The notes beneath the pieces were generated by a model. The model worked only from the letters and a program-made list of their open reading frames with translations, was not told the DNA's origin and made no database searches. The position numbers were made by a program, and so were the translations under genes. A stretch of DNA of 24,781 nt from CAYSPT01 sp964432985 (lineage in GTDB: Bacteria > Muiribacteriota > CAYSPT01), in assembly GCA_964432985.1 (NCBI GenBank), contig CAYSPT010000072.1, positions 1-24,781 of the forward strand, in the 5' to 3' direction. The first letter of the stretch is position 1. The number at the start of each line of letters is the position of its first letter. Below, piece by piece: positions 1 through 7,331 of the stretch.

Positions 1-271
1 TATAGGTTTTTCCCATTTCCAGCTTTTCTTCGGACACGGCTATGGAGTCATCTGTCGGGAATGCGTGAAACACGATGTTCTTCCCGTCTTCCGCCCAGAC
101 GATCACCTCGAACAGTTTACTCTCACCTTTGAACCAGTGGAGCCTCGGTATGGTGGTTTCTACAAAACTACCGTCCTTAGGCCATATGAGATTTACGGCC
201 GACGCCTGGACTGCTGAGGCCAGGATGCAGACGGCGACTGCGGCGAAAAGCGCTTTTTTCCTGATTTTCAT
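1..271 (-). CDS. Secreted protein of unknown function, N-terminal 90 residues (3' end outside window)
   Basis: The reading frame opens at an ATG at 271-269 and runs off the left edge of the window, so only the first 90 residues are visible. GGGAGG (complement of 281-286) sits 9 nt ahead of the ATG and fixes the start. The first ~25 residues are a classical signal peptide: MKIRKK, then a hydrophobic stretch, then an AxA-like end around AVQASA. The mature part begins NLIWPKDGSFVETTIPRLHW, resembling the first strand of an Ig/FN3-like beta-sandwich as seen in many envelope proteins. This suggests a periplasmic or surface protein. A strong promoter lies at 448-477 on the same strand, leaving a leader of about 170 nt. 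I do not recognise the family; the secretion call is firm and the fold call is only an impression. Confidence 0.75.
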   Translation of the reverse strand, partial: MKIRKKALFAAVAVCILASAVQASAVNLIWPKDGSFVETTIPRLHWFKGESKLFEVIVWAEDGKNIVFHAFPTDDSIAVSEEKLEMGKTY

Positions 272-310
272 AAGGTCTTACCTCCCTTGAGTTATCCCAC
301 CGGCATACTG

Positions 311-340
311 ACCTACCAGGTTTAAAACCTGCCAGGTTTT
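311..340. repeat. Short palindromic element in the 5' leader of the gene at 1-271
   Basis: AAAACCT-GCC-AGGTTTT (324-340) is a perfect 7-bp inverted repeat with a 3-nt centre. Overlapping it, ACCTACCAGGTTT (311-323) and ACCTGCCAGGTTT (327-339) form a direct repeat with one mismatch. The arrangement could be an operator, a small hairpin in the leader RNA, or a fragment of an interspersed palindromic repeat. No other copy was noticed in the window. Confidence 0.5.
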
Positions 341-447
341 CGGACCCGTGAGCGGGGTTGAGAATTTCTTTTTCCCACAAAAACACCCCCGCTTACGCCG
401 CAAACCGGTTGCATATTCATAGCTTATATATAAAGCGACTTACACCA

Positions 448-477
448 ATTATACTGACGGATTGCCTTAAGTGTCAA
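448..477 (-). promoter_or_regulatory. Sigma70 promoter for the gene at 1-271
   Basis: Read on the minus strand there is an exact TTGACA (-35, 472-477), an 18-bp spacer, and an exact TATAAT (-10, 448-453). Both hexamers match the consensus. Transcription would start near 441 and give a ~170-nt leader before the ATG at 271. The leader contains an imperfect inverted repeat (352-360 with 384-392, one mismatch) and the palindrome at 324-340, so post-transcriptional control is possible but not shown. Confidence 0.7.
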
Positions 478-555
478 TTAAATAGCGGATTTCCAGAGCG
501 TGCGCTCCCGATTGGTCAGAGGTTTTGTGAGAAAGACGGATGTATACTCGTTCGT

Positions 556-614
556 GGGGTTGTATCAGATTTGGTACAACCCCTGAACAGGCCAACCATT
601 CCTCAAGGAATGGT
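556..614. repeat. Two adjacent perfect hairpins in the pheS upstream region
   Basis: GGGGTTGTA (556-564) pairs perfectly with TACAACCCC (575-583) across a 10-nt loop. Twelve bases on, ACCATTCC (595-602) pairs perfectly with GGAATGGT (607-614) across the tetraloop TCAA. Neither hairpin is followed by a T-run, so they are not simple terminators. Both lie between the two outward-facing promoters (448-477 and 796-824), so neither promoter would transcribe them. They may belong to a mobile-element remnant or to an RNA from a promoter I cannot see. Confidence 0.55.
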
Positions 615-665
615 ACCGTTCCCGTTAGTAGAAGTATTTCAGCACCTTCAAGCGCCCGCTGGGGT

Positions 666-756
666 GGACTTCAACCGCCTTGACAATACCGTTTGGGCTG
701 TAGGCTCGACATAGTGAAACGCCGGACTTCAACCGCCTTGACAATACCGTTTGGGC
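666..756. repeat. 33-bp perfect direct repeat, 58-bp period
   Basis: The 33 bases at 666-698 recur without change at 724-756; both copies start GGACTTCAACCGCC and end CCGTTTGGGC. The 25 bases after each copy are also partly alike (15 of 25 identical by hand alignment, including GAAAC), so this is a degenerate 58-bp tandem unit with a fixed 33-bp core. On the minus strand each copy can read PNGIVKAVEV, but a 58-bp period puts the copies in different frames, which argues against a working gene. Function unknown. Confidence 0.8.
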
Positions 757-795
757 CGCGGCGTCAACTTGATGAAACAACAGACTGCAAAGTAG

Positions 796-824
796 TTGAC
801 CAACTCTATGCACAATGGTATCAT
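796..824 (+). promoter_or_regulatory. Likely sigma70 promoter of pheST
   Basis: TTGACC (796-801), a 17-bp spacer and TATCAT (819-824) each differ from consensus by one base. The predicted start is near 832, giving a ~75-nt leader before the pheS ATG at 908. The -35 lies inside the short inverted repeat AGTTG-AC-CAACT (794-805), which could be an operator half-site pair. A second TTGACG at 825-830 has only a poorly spaced (22 bp) partner TATAAT at 853-858. Confidence 0.5.
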
Positions 825-907
825 TTGACGGCTAAAATATTGGTTATCCCTATATAATAAGACTTTTATGAACTTTACTAGAGTTAAAATTGCGAGGAGC
901 TTGTTAC

Positions 908-1951
908 ATGAGTAAAGTTAAAACTTTTACAGAACATGAAGCTATTGCCAGTAAGGCCCTGGATGAGATAACCGGTACCGGTACTACCGAGGACCTTGAA
1001 AAGCTAAGAATTAAGTATCTGGGCCGTAAAGGAGTCATTACCGCCGCGCTGAAAGGACTGGGCAGACTTCCCAAGGAACAGCGGGCGGAAGCCGGCAAGG
1101 GAATCAACGTGGCCAAGAAACAAATTGACGAAGCCATCAAGCAGCGCCGGGAAGCGTTGGGACGTGAAGAAGCCGAACACCGCCTGGTCCAGGAAGCCAT
1201 CGATGTAAGCATGCCGGGCAGGTGGCCGGAATCGGGTGGTCTGCACCCGCTGTACCTGGTTATCGATGAAATAAAAAAAATATCCAGGGAACTGGGATTC
1301 GATGTGGCCGAAGGGCCCGAAGTGGAACACGACTGGTACAACTTCGGAGCGCTTAATTTTCCGCCGGAGCACCCGGCGCGGGACGAGCAGGATACCCTGT
1401 TCGTGTCTGATGAAATCCTACTGCGGACCCACACTTCTCCGGTGCAGATCAGAGTGATGGAATCCCGCAAACCGCCGATCAAGATTATCTGCCCGGGTAA
1501 GGTCTACCGCAGCGACGACATCGATCCTTCCCACTCACCCATGTTCAACCAGGTGGAAGGGCTCATGGTGGGGGAAAATGTCACGTTTGCCCACCTCAAG
1601 GCGGTGTTGATTGCCTATGCCAAGCGCCTCTTCGGTAGCGAGCGCAAGGTGCGGTTCCGCCCCAGCTTTTTCCCGTTCACCGAACCCAGCGCCGAAGTGG
1701 ATATCTCGTGCAAGATGTGTGACGGTGATGGGTGCCGGGTGTGCTCGTACAAAGGCTGGCTGGAGATATTGGGATCGGGAATGGTCGATCCGGCGGTGTT
1801 CAAGAATGTCGGGTACGACCCGGAGAAGGTAACCGGGTTCGCTTTCGGTATGGGAGCGGAACGGATCGCCATGCTAAGGTACGGAATACAAGACATCAGG
1901 CTGTTCTACGAAAACGATTTGTATTTCCTTAAGCAATACCGGCGGTTTTGA
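908..1951 (+). CDS. pheS: Phenylalanyl-tRNA synthetase alpha subunit
   Basis: This is the catalytic alpha chain of the class II alpha2-beta2 synthetase that charges tRNA-Phe in the cytoplasm. The 347-residue length is normal. The first ~90 residues form the charged, helical tRNA-binding arm. Class II motif 2 lies around HSPMFNQVEGLMVG (from residue 209) and motif 3 around FGMGAERIAML (313-323), with the conserved Arg at 319. A four-cysteine insert, C268-x2-C271-x4-C276-x2-C279, just before GWLEILG is a metal-binding-like variant; the form with Cys pairs is found in B. subtilis PheS but not in E. coli. The ATG at 908 is chosen because GAGGAG (894-899) sits 8 nt ahead; a TTG at 890 in the same frame would swallow that site. 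pheT follows after 20 bp. Confidence 0.97.
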   Translation: MSKVKTFTEHEAIASKALDEITGTGTTEDLEKLRIKYLGRKGVITAALKGLGRLPKEQRAEAGKGINVAKKQIDEAIKQRREALGREEAEHRLVQEAIDVSMPGRWPESGGLHPLYLVIDEIKKISRELGFDVAEGPEVEHDWYNFGALNFPPEHPARDEQDTLFVSDEILLRTHTSPVQIRVMESRKPPIKIICPGKVYRSDDIDPSHSPMFNQVEGLMVGENVTFAHLKAVLIAYAKRLFGSERKVRFRPSFFPFTEPSAEVDISCKMCDGDGCRVCSYKGWLEILGSGMVDPAVFKNVGYDPEKVTGFAFGMGAERIAMLRYGIQDIRLFYENDLYFLKQYRRF

Positions 1952-1971
1952 GGGAGGTGGATTAAGCACTA

Positions 1972-4455
1972 ATGAAAGTAACCGTAAAACTATTGAAACA
2001 GCTGGTCGATTTTGACTACACCCTCGAAGAGCTTTGCAACAGTCTGACCCTGGCCGGCCTGGAAGTGGAAACCATCCACAGTACCGCCGAAATGTTCCAG
2101 GACATGATAGTAGCGAAAATCACTGCTATCAAACAACACCCCAACAGCGATAAGCTGCATCTGTGCGAGGTGGATTACGGAGACGGTACCTGCTCGATCA
2201 TCTGCGGGGCGCCCAATGTCATCGACGGGGCCACGGTCGCCCTGGCCCATCCCGGAACCGACCTTCCGGGGGGAGGCACCGTGGAGAAAGTCATCATCAG
2301 GGACGTTGAGTCCGAAGGGATGCTGTTGTCGGAGCGGGAACTGGGACTGGAGCTGGAAAGCACGGGAATCATGATCCTGGACCCGGGGCTGAAACCCGGT
2401 ACACCGCTGGTGGAAGCACTGGATCTGGCAGACGACATAATAGAATTCGAGATCACTCCTAACCGCAGCGACTGCCTGTCTCTGTTGGGGATAGCCCGGG
2501 AGATTGCGGCTTTCACCCGNNNNNNNNNNNNNNNNNNNNNNNNNNNNNNNNNNNNNNNNNNNNNNNNNNNNNNNNNNNNNNNNNNNNNNNNNNNNNNNNN
2601 NNNNNNNNNNNNNNNNNNNGGAGATCCGGTCTGCGACGCCTGCCGGGTGACCATCCAAAACGGAGATCTGTGCTACCGGTACTGCGCCAGGCTGGTCAGA
2701 AACGTGAACGTCGGGCCATCACCGATGTGGCTCAAATCAGCCCTCTTCAAACTCGGGTCCCGGCCTATCAACAACGTGGTCGATGTGACCAATTACATCC
2801 TGCTCGAAATGGGACAACCGCTGCACGCATTTGATTACGACATACTGGCCGGACACGAAATCATCGTCCGTACGAGCTGCCCCGGAGAGACGATTACCAC
2901 TCTGGATGGCGAGGTGCGAACCCTCCCGACGAAGGCCCTGCTCATATGCGACGGGCAACGGCCGGTGGCGGTGGCCGGAGTGATGGGGGGAGAAAACACC
3001 TTCATAACCGCAGACACCCGCAACGTTCTACTGGAGTCGGCCCATTTCGACCCGGTCAGCGTCCGGGTGACCGCCCGTTCACTGGGGCTTTCCACCGACA
3101 GCTCGTACCGCTTCGAGCGGGGAGTGGACAACGAGAATGTTCCCCGGTCCCTTGACCGTGCCGCCCGGCTCATCGCCGAACTGTCAGGGGGAACGGTTGC
3201 ACCAGGCATGATAGATGTCGTGGGAAAACCCGTGGAGAGAATTTCTATCCAGCTCAGGGCCAGAACCGTCAAGCGCGTGCTGGGACTTTCACTCTCCGGC
3301 GAAGAGATCGCCGGGTATCTCGAAGCGCTCGGGCTTGAGTCCACCGTATCGAAAACCGCTGACGGGGAAGAGAAACTCGACGTTATTGTCCCGTCTCACC
3401 GCAACGATCTGGAACGCGAGATAGACCTGGTGGAGGAGGTGGCCAGGCTTTACGGGTACGACAACATCGAACCGGTCATGCCCACTATAACCTCGAGCCT
3501 GGCCCCGGAGAACCAGCGGTACCAGGTAGTGGACAGGATACGCGAGATTCTCAAGGGACTGGGTCTGCAGGAAACAGTGACCTACAGTTTTATCAATCCG
3601 GCCAGGCTGATGGACCTTGATTTTCCACCGGACAGTCCAAAAATTGATCCCGTCCGGCTTAAAAATCCTCTCAGTGAAGAGATGTCCGTACTTCGCACTT
3701 CACTCTTTCCGGGGATGGCCGAGACAATCTCACGTAATGTGAACAAGCAGAACAGGGACGTGGGGATTTTCGAGATAGGAAATATCTTTCTGACCACGGC
3801 TGATGAAACGGCGCTGCCCAATGAAATTCTTACCCTTGGAATTGCTCTCTGCGGGAATGCAGGGACGTCCGGATGGAACCAACCGGCCGCTCCGGTGGAC
3901 TTCTTTCACCTGAAAGGTCTCTTTCAACACCTGGCCGACAGCCTGGGAATCGGTGGGCTGGAATTTCACCCCAACTGTGATACAAGTCCTTACCATCCCG
4001 GCCGATGCGCTGAACTTCGACTGGATTCAAAAACAGTGGGATATATGGGAGAAATTCATCCCCGGATAGCGGAGCGGTTCGACGTTCCCCGGCGAACCTA
4101 TACACTGGAAATCGACCTGATGGCTTTAGTGAAGTTGGGCCAGACGCACTTCGCCTCCCGTACGCCGCCGAGGTACCCGAAAGTCCTTCGGGACCTGGCC
4201 CTGGTGGTTCCCGACCAGGTCAAAGCGGATCAACTGGAGAAAACAATCCGAGACCAGGCCGGTGATTACCTGGAATCGCTGAACCTGTTCGATTACTACA
4301 CCGGTGACCAGCTCGAAACAGGCCTGAAAAGTCTGGGTTTTTCTCTTGCCTTGAGGAAACCGGACGGGACCCTCACCGAAGAAGAGGTCGAGAGTATTTT
4401 TTCGCGTGTTCTTGCGGCTGCAAGCTCGCAATTCGGAGCCTGTTTGAGAACCTGA
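1972..4455 (+). CDS. pheT: Phenylalanyl-tRNA synthetase beta subunit (interrupted by a 100-N gap)
   Basis: The beta chain partners PheS and carries the tRNA-binding and editing domains. Order, counting the gap as 34 unknown residues: EMAP-type tRNA-binding fold ~40-150 (AKITAIKQHPNSDKLHLCEV), the B3/4 editing region ~235-400 with VDVTNYILLEMGQPLHAFD, B5 ~422-495 ending VEEVARLYGYDNI, the catalytic-like core ~500-720, and the C-terminal FDX-ACB anticodon-binding domain from ~733 (YPKVLRDLALVV). The sequence between 2520 and 2619 is unknown. The frame is open on both sides, but with the Ns the protein is longer than usual, so the true gap is probably shorter than 100 nt. GGGAGGTGG (1952-1960) precedes the ATG by 11 nt. 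It is certainly co-transcribed with pheS. A copy of its last codons lies at 4476-4511. Confidence 0.95.
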   Translation: MKVTVKLLKQLVDFDYTLEELCNSLTLAGLEVETIHSTAEMFQDMIVAKITAIKQHPNSDKLHLCEVDYGDGTCSIICGAPNVIDGATVALAHPGTDLPGGGTVEKVIIRDVESEGMLLSERELGLELESTGIMILDPGLKPGTPLVEALDLADDIIEFEITPNRSDCLSLLGIAREIAAFTXXXXXXXXXXXXXXXXXXXXXXXXXXXXXXXXXXGDPVCDACRVTIQNGDLCYRYCARLVRNVNVGPSPMWLKSALFKLGSRPINNVVDVTNYILLEMGQPLHAFDYDILAGHEIIVRTSCPGETITTLDGEVRTLPTKALLICDGQRPVAVAGVMGGENTFITADTRNVLLESAHFDPVSVRVTARSLGLSTDSSYRFERGVDNENVPRSLDRAARLIAELSGGTVAPGMIDVVGKPVERISIQLRARTVKRVLGLSLSGEEIAGYLEALGLESTVSKTADGEEKLDVIVPSHRNDLEREIDLVEEVARLYGYDNIEPVMPTITSSLAPENQRYQVVDRIREILKGLGLQETVTYSFINPARLMDLDFPPDSPKIDPVRLKNPLSEEMSVLRTSLFPGMAETISRNVNKQNRDVGIFEIGNIFLTTADETALPNEILTLGIALCGNAGTSGWNQPAAPVDFFHLKGLFQHLADSLGIGGLEFHPNCDTSPYHPGRCAELRLDSKTVGYMGEIHPRIAERFDVPRRTYTLEIDLMALVKLGQTHFASRTPPRYPKVLRDLALVVPDQVKADQLEKTIRDQAGDYLESLNLFDYYTGDQLETGLKSLGFSLALRKPDGTLTEEEVESIFSRVLAAASSQFGACLRT
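2520..2619. other. Assembly gap of 100 Ns inside pheT
   Basis: One hundred consecutive Ns interrupt pheT between IAREIAAFT and GDPVCDACRV. The round length is the usual placeholder for a scaffold join of unknown size. Both sides are unmistakably pheT in the right order and strand, which supports the join. From my memory of E. coli and B. subtilis PheT, the distance between the two flanking conserved segments is about 32-34 residues, whereas here it would be about 53; the real gap is therefore probably nearer 40-60 nt. Confidence 0.95.
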
Positions 4456-4460
4456 TTTAA

Positions 4461-4511
4461 GTGACTGCCCCAACTGCGAGTTCGAAATTTGGTGCCCGCT
4501 TGCGGACCTGA
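4461..4511 (+). pseudogene. Diverged second copy of the pheT 3' end
   Basis: Downstream of the pheT stop, codons 4476-4511 read ASSKFGARLRT-stop, while pheT itself ends ASSQFGACLRT-stop (4420-4455). Nine of eleven residues and the stop match. Of 36 aligned bases nine differ, and most differences are at synonymous positions, so the two tails diverged while coding. The copies are offset by 56 bp and out of frame with each other. Residues before the match (TAPT at 4464-4475) do not follow pheT, and an in-frame TAA lies at 4458-4460, so only the tail is present. It is most simply a leftover of a different pheT allele after recombination, or an artefact of merging strain variants in assembly. Confidence 0.75.
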
Positions 4512-4548
4512 CAACCGCGGTTGACGGACACGGTATTCGGAGGTAAAT

Positions 4549-5745
4549 ATGGAAAATGCCGGAATGATCATCGACATCGTTTCCGGGGTGTTCATCCTCC
4601 TGAATATCGGTATCGGCGCTTTCAGAGGAGGGCTGCGGGAAATACTGAATCTGGTTGGGATGATTGCCGCTTTCTGGTCGGCCTTCAGGTTCTTTAAACC
4701 TTTTGGCGAAACGATGTCCCATTTTTTCCAGATCAACCCGATTGCCGGCTACGTGCTGGGGTTCTTCCTGGTGGCCCTGATCATCTGGGCGGCGTTCAAG
4801 CTGCTCAGCCACTTAGGGACGAAGCTTCTGCAGAAGTCTTCCGTTCTCTCATCAGCCAACAGGCTGCTCGGTGCCGTCATCGGGGCCGCCAAAGGTGCCT
4901 TCATGGTGCTGTGCGCCGGACTTCTCCTGGTGGCCCTTCCCATTCCCGGACCCTTCGCTGAAATGAAAGAGGACTCATGGACTTTGAGGACCATCACCAC
5001 CATCAAGCCCAACCTGTGGGTGCTGATCGGTAAAGACAACCCGCTGGTGTCTCTGTTTGACAAGTACGAGAAGCTCACCGATCTGGTAAAAGATCCCAAA
5101 GGATTTACCGATTCGATCAAAAACGTTATCCCCGATCCCGATTTACCGGACAGCCTGGTAACATCACCGCAACTGGAGAAAGTTATATCTCACCAGGCGG
5201 TCAAGGACCTGGTGTCCGACAAATCATTCACCACCGCCTTAAAGAACGGCGACACGAAAGCTGCCATGGACAATGAAAAACTCCAGGAACTCCTCAAAGA
5301 TCCCGAGTTTATGACCTTCCTGCTCGACGAGGTCGACCCCGAAGCATTGAAAAAGGAACTGGATGATGCCGCCGCCGCGGCTGAAGCCGCCCGGGCGGAA
5401 GCCGAAGCCGCCGCGGCCGAGATCCAGGGAGACGACGAAATTGCAGCCAAGATAGTATCCATCAAGGAGGTCCGGATCCTGGCCGCCAAGTACGGACCCA
5501 TGTTCGAGTACCTCTCAAACGAACCTTTCAGAAAGCACGCCCTGGCCCATCCCAGGCTGGCACCTTTCCTGAGCCGGAAGGATGTGCGTAACGTGCTTTC
5601 GGACCCGAAGGTGCTGATGGATTTAGGACAGAACAAACTAACCCCGCTTCTGCAAAACCCGGCAATCAGAGTTCTTCTCCGTGATCCGGAAACCGAAAAA
5701 TTCTCCATAAAACTGGAGCTGGTCTGGAAAGAATGGCGCAAATGA
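4549..5745 (+). CDS. CvpA-family inner-membrane protein with a long C-terminal extension
   Basis: Residues 1-~140 match the CvpA family: an N-terminal membrane helix (MIIDIVSGVFILLNIGIGAF), the typical RGGLREILNLVG turn, a second helix, then GYVLGFFLVALIIWAAFKLL and a Gly/Ala-rich last helix around LLGAVIGAAKGAFMVLCAG. Family members in E. coli are about 160 residues; this one has 398. The extra part is soluble and charged, with an Ala/Glu-rich coiled-coil-like stretch at ~273-293, followed by a helical-looking region carrying repeated short D-P-K/E motifs (KDPEF, SDPKV, RDPET). CvpA proteins are linked to colicin V production and to envelope stress tolerance; the role of the extension is unknown. 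GGAGG (4539-4543) precedes the ATG by 5 nt. The last bases overlap the start of holA. Confidence 0.85.
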   Translation: MENAGMIIDIVSGVFILLNIGIGAFRGGLREILNLVGMIAAFWSAFRFFKPFGETMSHFFQINPIAGYVLGFFLVALIIWAAFKLLSHLGTKLLQKSSVLSSANRLLGAVIGAAKGAFMVLCAGLLLVALPIPGPFAEMKEDSWTLRTITTIKPNLWVLIGKDNPLVSLFDKYEKLTDLVKDPKGFTDSIKNVIPDPDLPDSLVTSPQLEKVISHQAVKDLVSDKSFTTALKNGDTKAAMDNEKLQELLKDPEFMTFLLDEVDPEALKKELDDAAAAAEAARAEAEAAAAEIQGDDEIAAKIVSIKEVRILAAKYGPMFEYLSNEPFRKHALAHPRLAPFLSRKDVRNVLSDPKVLMDLGQNKLTPLLQNPAIRVLLRDPETEKFSIKLELVWKEWRK

Positions 5746-7046
5746 AACCCTGGGAGAGAGCCAAGGAATTACAAAACCGGATCAGGCGGGGAGAAATCCC
5801 CCCATTTATCATTCTTCACGGGGAAGCCGCCTACCAGGTAGACAAAATCATAAAACAGCTCATCAAGCAGGTGATACCCACCGGAGGAGAAGACCTCTTT
5901 CTCAACCGCCTGGACGCACTCAAACTTGATTTCAGCGACCTGGCCGACATTATCGAAACGCCGCCCTTCGGAGCCGGGCGGAAACTGGTCCTGGTGAGAA
6001 ACGTCGACAGAATGCTTCAATTGACGTGGGAAAAACTCATCAAATTGGCGGTTTATCCCGGGATACCCGACTTTGTCGTGCTGGTTCTTTACGGGTATAC
6101 CAAAAAACTGCCCAGGAGAGTGCCCACGAAAAAAGGTCTGAAGGAGCTATTTTCAAAAAAGGAACGCGAGAGACTGTTTCCGGATAATCCCAAGAATCCC
6201 GTTTACCTCACGCGGCCCGAAACAGTGTTACTCAATGCTCCGTTCGAAAACCAGATACCGGCCTGGATTGCCCGGTACGCCAGGGATAAATTGAACGTGT
6301 CGGTGGCGCCTGCGGCCGCCCTGGAACTCCTGGCCACAGTGGGCAAGGACCAGACATTCCTGATCCGGGAACTGGAAAAACTGGCGGTGTTCATTCATCC
6401 CAGGACCACCATACAGACGGCGGACGTCAAACTGGCCGCCACACCCATCATGCGGGAAACCGTTTTTGTATTTCTCGACGCAATCTGCGACCGGAAGTGC
6501 GCCCGGGCCCTGGAAGCTCTGGGCGATGTGATGGACGAAGTAGATAGCTGCATTGTAGTGTTTCGCATGTTAGCAAAACGAATCCGTATGCTGATCCAGG
6601 CCAGGGGGATTGCCAACCGGACCCCGAAGATAAGTAGAGAGTTGGTAGCGCTGAGCGCCGACTACCGGAAACTGGCGCCTCTTACCGATGTGAAATCAAA
6701 TGTTCACAAGAAGAATCTTCGAGCGAAAGCTGAACCACTGGTGAAAAAATTGAAGGAAGCAGTTCACGAGCTGCTCCCCACAGACAAAAAGTCGAACCTG
6801 CTCAAGCAGAATATCCGCAATGTGCTGACCTGTTTTCACCAGGCGTCCCGGCTGAACGAAGATTGCCTGGGCTGGATGCTGCTTCAAACGGTCCGGGCGG
6901 AGAATGAGACACGGTTATATGAGACAGCACTCCAGGAAACCATCCTGGACAAGCTGGTACTTACACTCTGCACCGGCAATCCTGAAAAGGTTCGGCCCGA
7001 TGAGGTTAATCCCGAAGAGGTTAATCAGGAGGAGGCTGTTTTTTGA
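5742..7046 (+). CDS. holA: DNA polymerase III subunit delta (clamp-loader)
   Basis: Delta opens the beta sliding clamp as part of the clamp loader. The N-terminus IPPFIILHGEAAYQVDKII corresponds to the family's opening motif (normally hydrophobic-hydrophobic-x-G-x-E-x-Y/L), followed by segments typical of the family: a DALKLDFSDLADIIETPPFGAGRKLVLVRN-like region and PDFVVLVLYGYTKKLP. KDQTFLIRELEKLAVFI marks the family's middle helical domain. At 434 residues it is longer than the ~340 of E. coli; part of the excess is a basic insert near residues 125-150 and an acidic tail with repeated P-D/E-EVN. I prefer the ATG at 5742, which shares an ATGA overlap with the preceding stop and has GGAAAG 10 nt upstream; an in-frame ATG at 5733 has that site too close. 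The 3' end overlaps rpsT on the other strand by 22 bp. Confidence 0.85.
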   Translation: MKPWERAKELQNRIRRGEIPPFIILHGEAAYQVDKIIKQLIKQVIPTGGEDLFLNRLDALKLDFSDLADIIETPPFGAGRKLVLVRNVDRMLQLTWEKLIKLAVYPGIPDFVVLVLYGYTKKLPRRVPTKKGLKELFSKKERERLFPDNPKNPVYLTRPETVLLNAPFENQIPAWIARYARDKLNVSVAPAAALELLATVGKDQTFLIRELEKLAVFIHPRTTIQTADVKLAATPIMRETVFVFLDAICDRKCARALEALGDVMDEVDSCIVVFRMLAKRIRMLIQARGIANRTPKISRELVALSADYRKLAPLTDVKSNVHKKNLRAKAEPLVKKLKEAVHELLPTDKKSNLLKQNIRNVLTCFHQASRLNEDCLGWMLLQTVRAENETRLYETALQETILDKLVLTLCTGNPEKVRPDEVNPEEVNQEEAVF

Positions 7047-7294
7047 AGATGCTTGCAAAGCCTGGATTTTTTACGAGCGGCGTTGTTTTTCTTGATGATT
7101 CCCAAAGCCGCGGCTTTGTCAATCAGGCTGTACATCTGGGGCAGCATATCCCGGGAGGCGTCAGTATTACCTTCCTCGATAAAGCTGTAATATCTCTTGA
7201 GTTCTGTTTTCAAGCGGGTTCGGGTCGGAGCATTTCTGCGATTCCGAACCGCATTCCGCTTAATATCTTTAAGGGCTGATTTGTGATGCGCCAT
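7025..7294 (-). CDS. rpsT: 30S ribosomal protein S20
   Basis: S20 binds 16S rRNA early in 30S assembly. The 89-residue protein begins MAHHKSALKDIKRN and has the basic, three-helix pattern of the family, including RNRRNAPTRTRLKT, IDKAAALGIIKKNNAARKKSRL and a short tail. The ATG at 7294-7292 is chosen by homology; an upstream extension in the same frame (to 7360) would pass through the promoter and is not S20-like. AAGGTGA lies 8-9 nt ahead of the start. The gene stands alone on the minus strand between holA and a pilin gene that both read the other way. No terminator hairpin follows its stop, so its transcript probably runs antisense into holA. Confidence 0.95.
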   Translation of the reverse strand: MAHHKSALKDIKRNAVRNRRNAPTRTRLKTELKRYYSFIEEGNTDASRDMLPQMYSLIDKAAALGIIKKNNAARKKSRLCKHLQKTASS

Positions 7295-7331
7295 AGTTCC
7301 TTCACCTTTCTTCAATGTTCTAAGCCGGGAA

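Larger units (their letters stand above)
272..907. other. Divergent intergenic region without a credible gene
   Basis: No open frame in this stretch has a ribosome-binding site together with a recognisable product. It contains a leftward promoter (448-477), a rightward promoter (796-824), a palindromic element (311-340), two perfect hairpins (556-614) and a 33-bp direct repeat (666-756). The palindromes and repeats make it denser in structure than the other intergenic gaps of the window, which suggests an insertion remnant or a complex control region. Confidence 0.6.

Noticed and set aside
607..625. A T-box-like TGGTACCG upstream of pheS, where a T-box riboswitch might be expected
   Set aside because: Only the short core is present; the rest of the conserved T-box string and a following terminator with a T-run are absent, and the likely pheS promoter lies downstream of it.
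358..714. A 118-residue plus-strand frame in the divergent intergenic region
   Set aside because: It runs across hairpins and one repeat copy, lacks a ribosome-binding site and resembles no protein.
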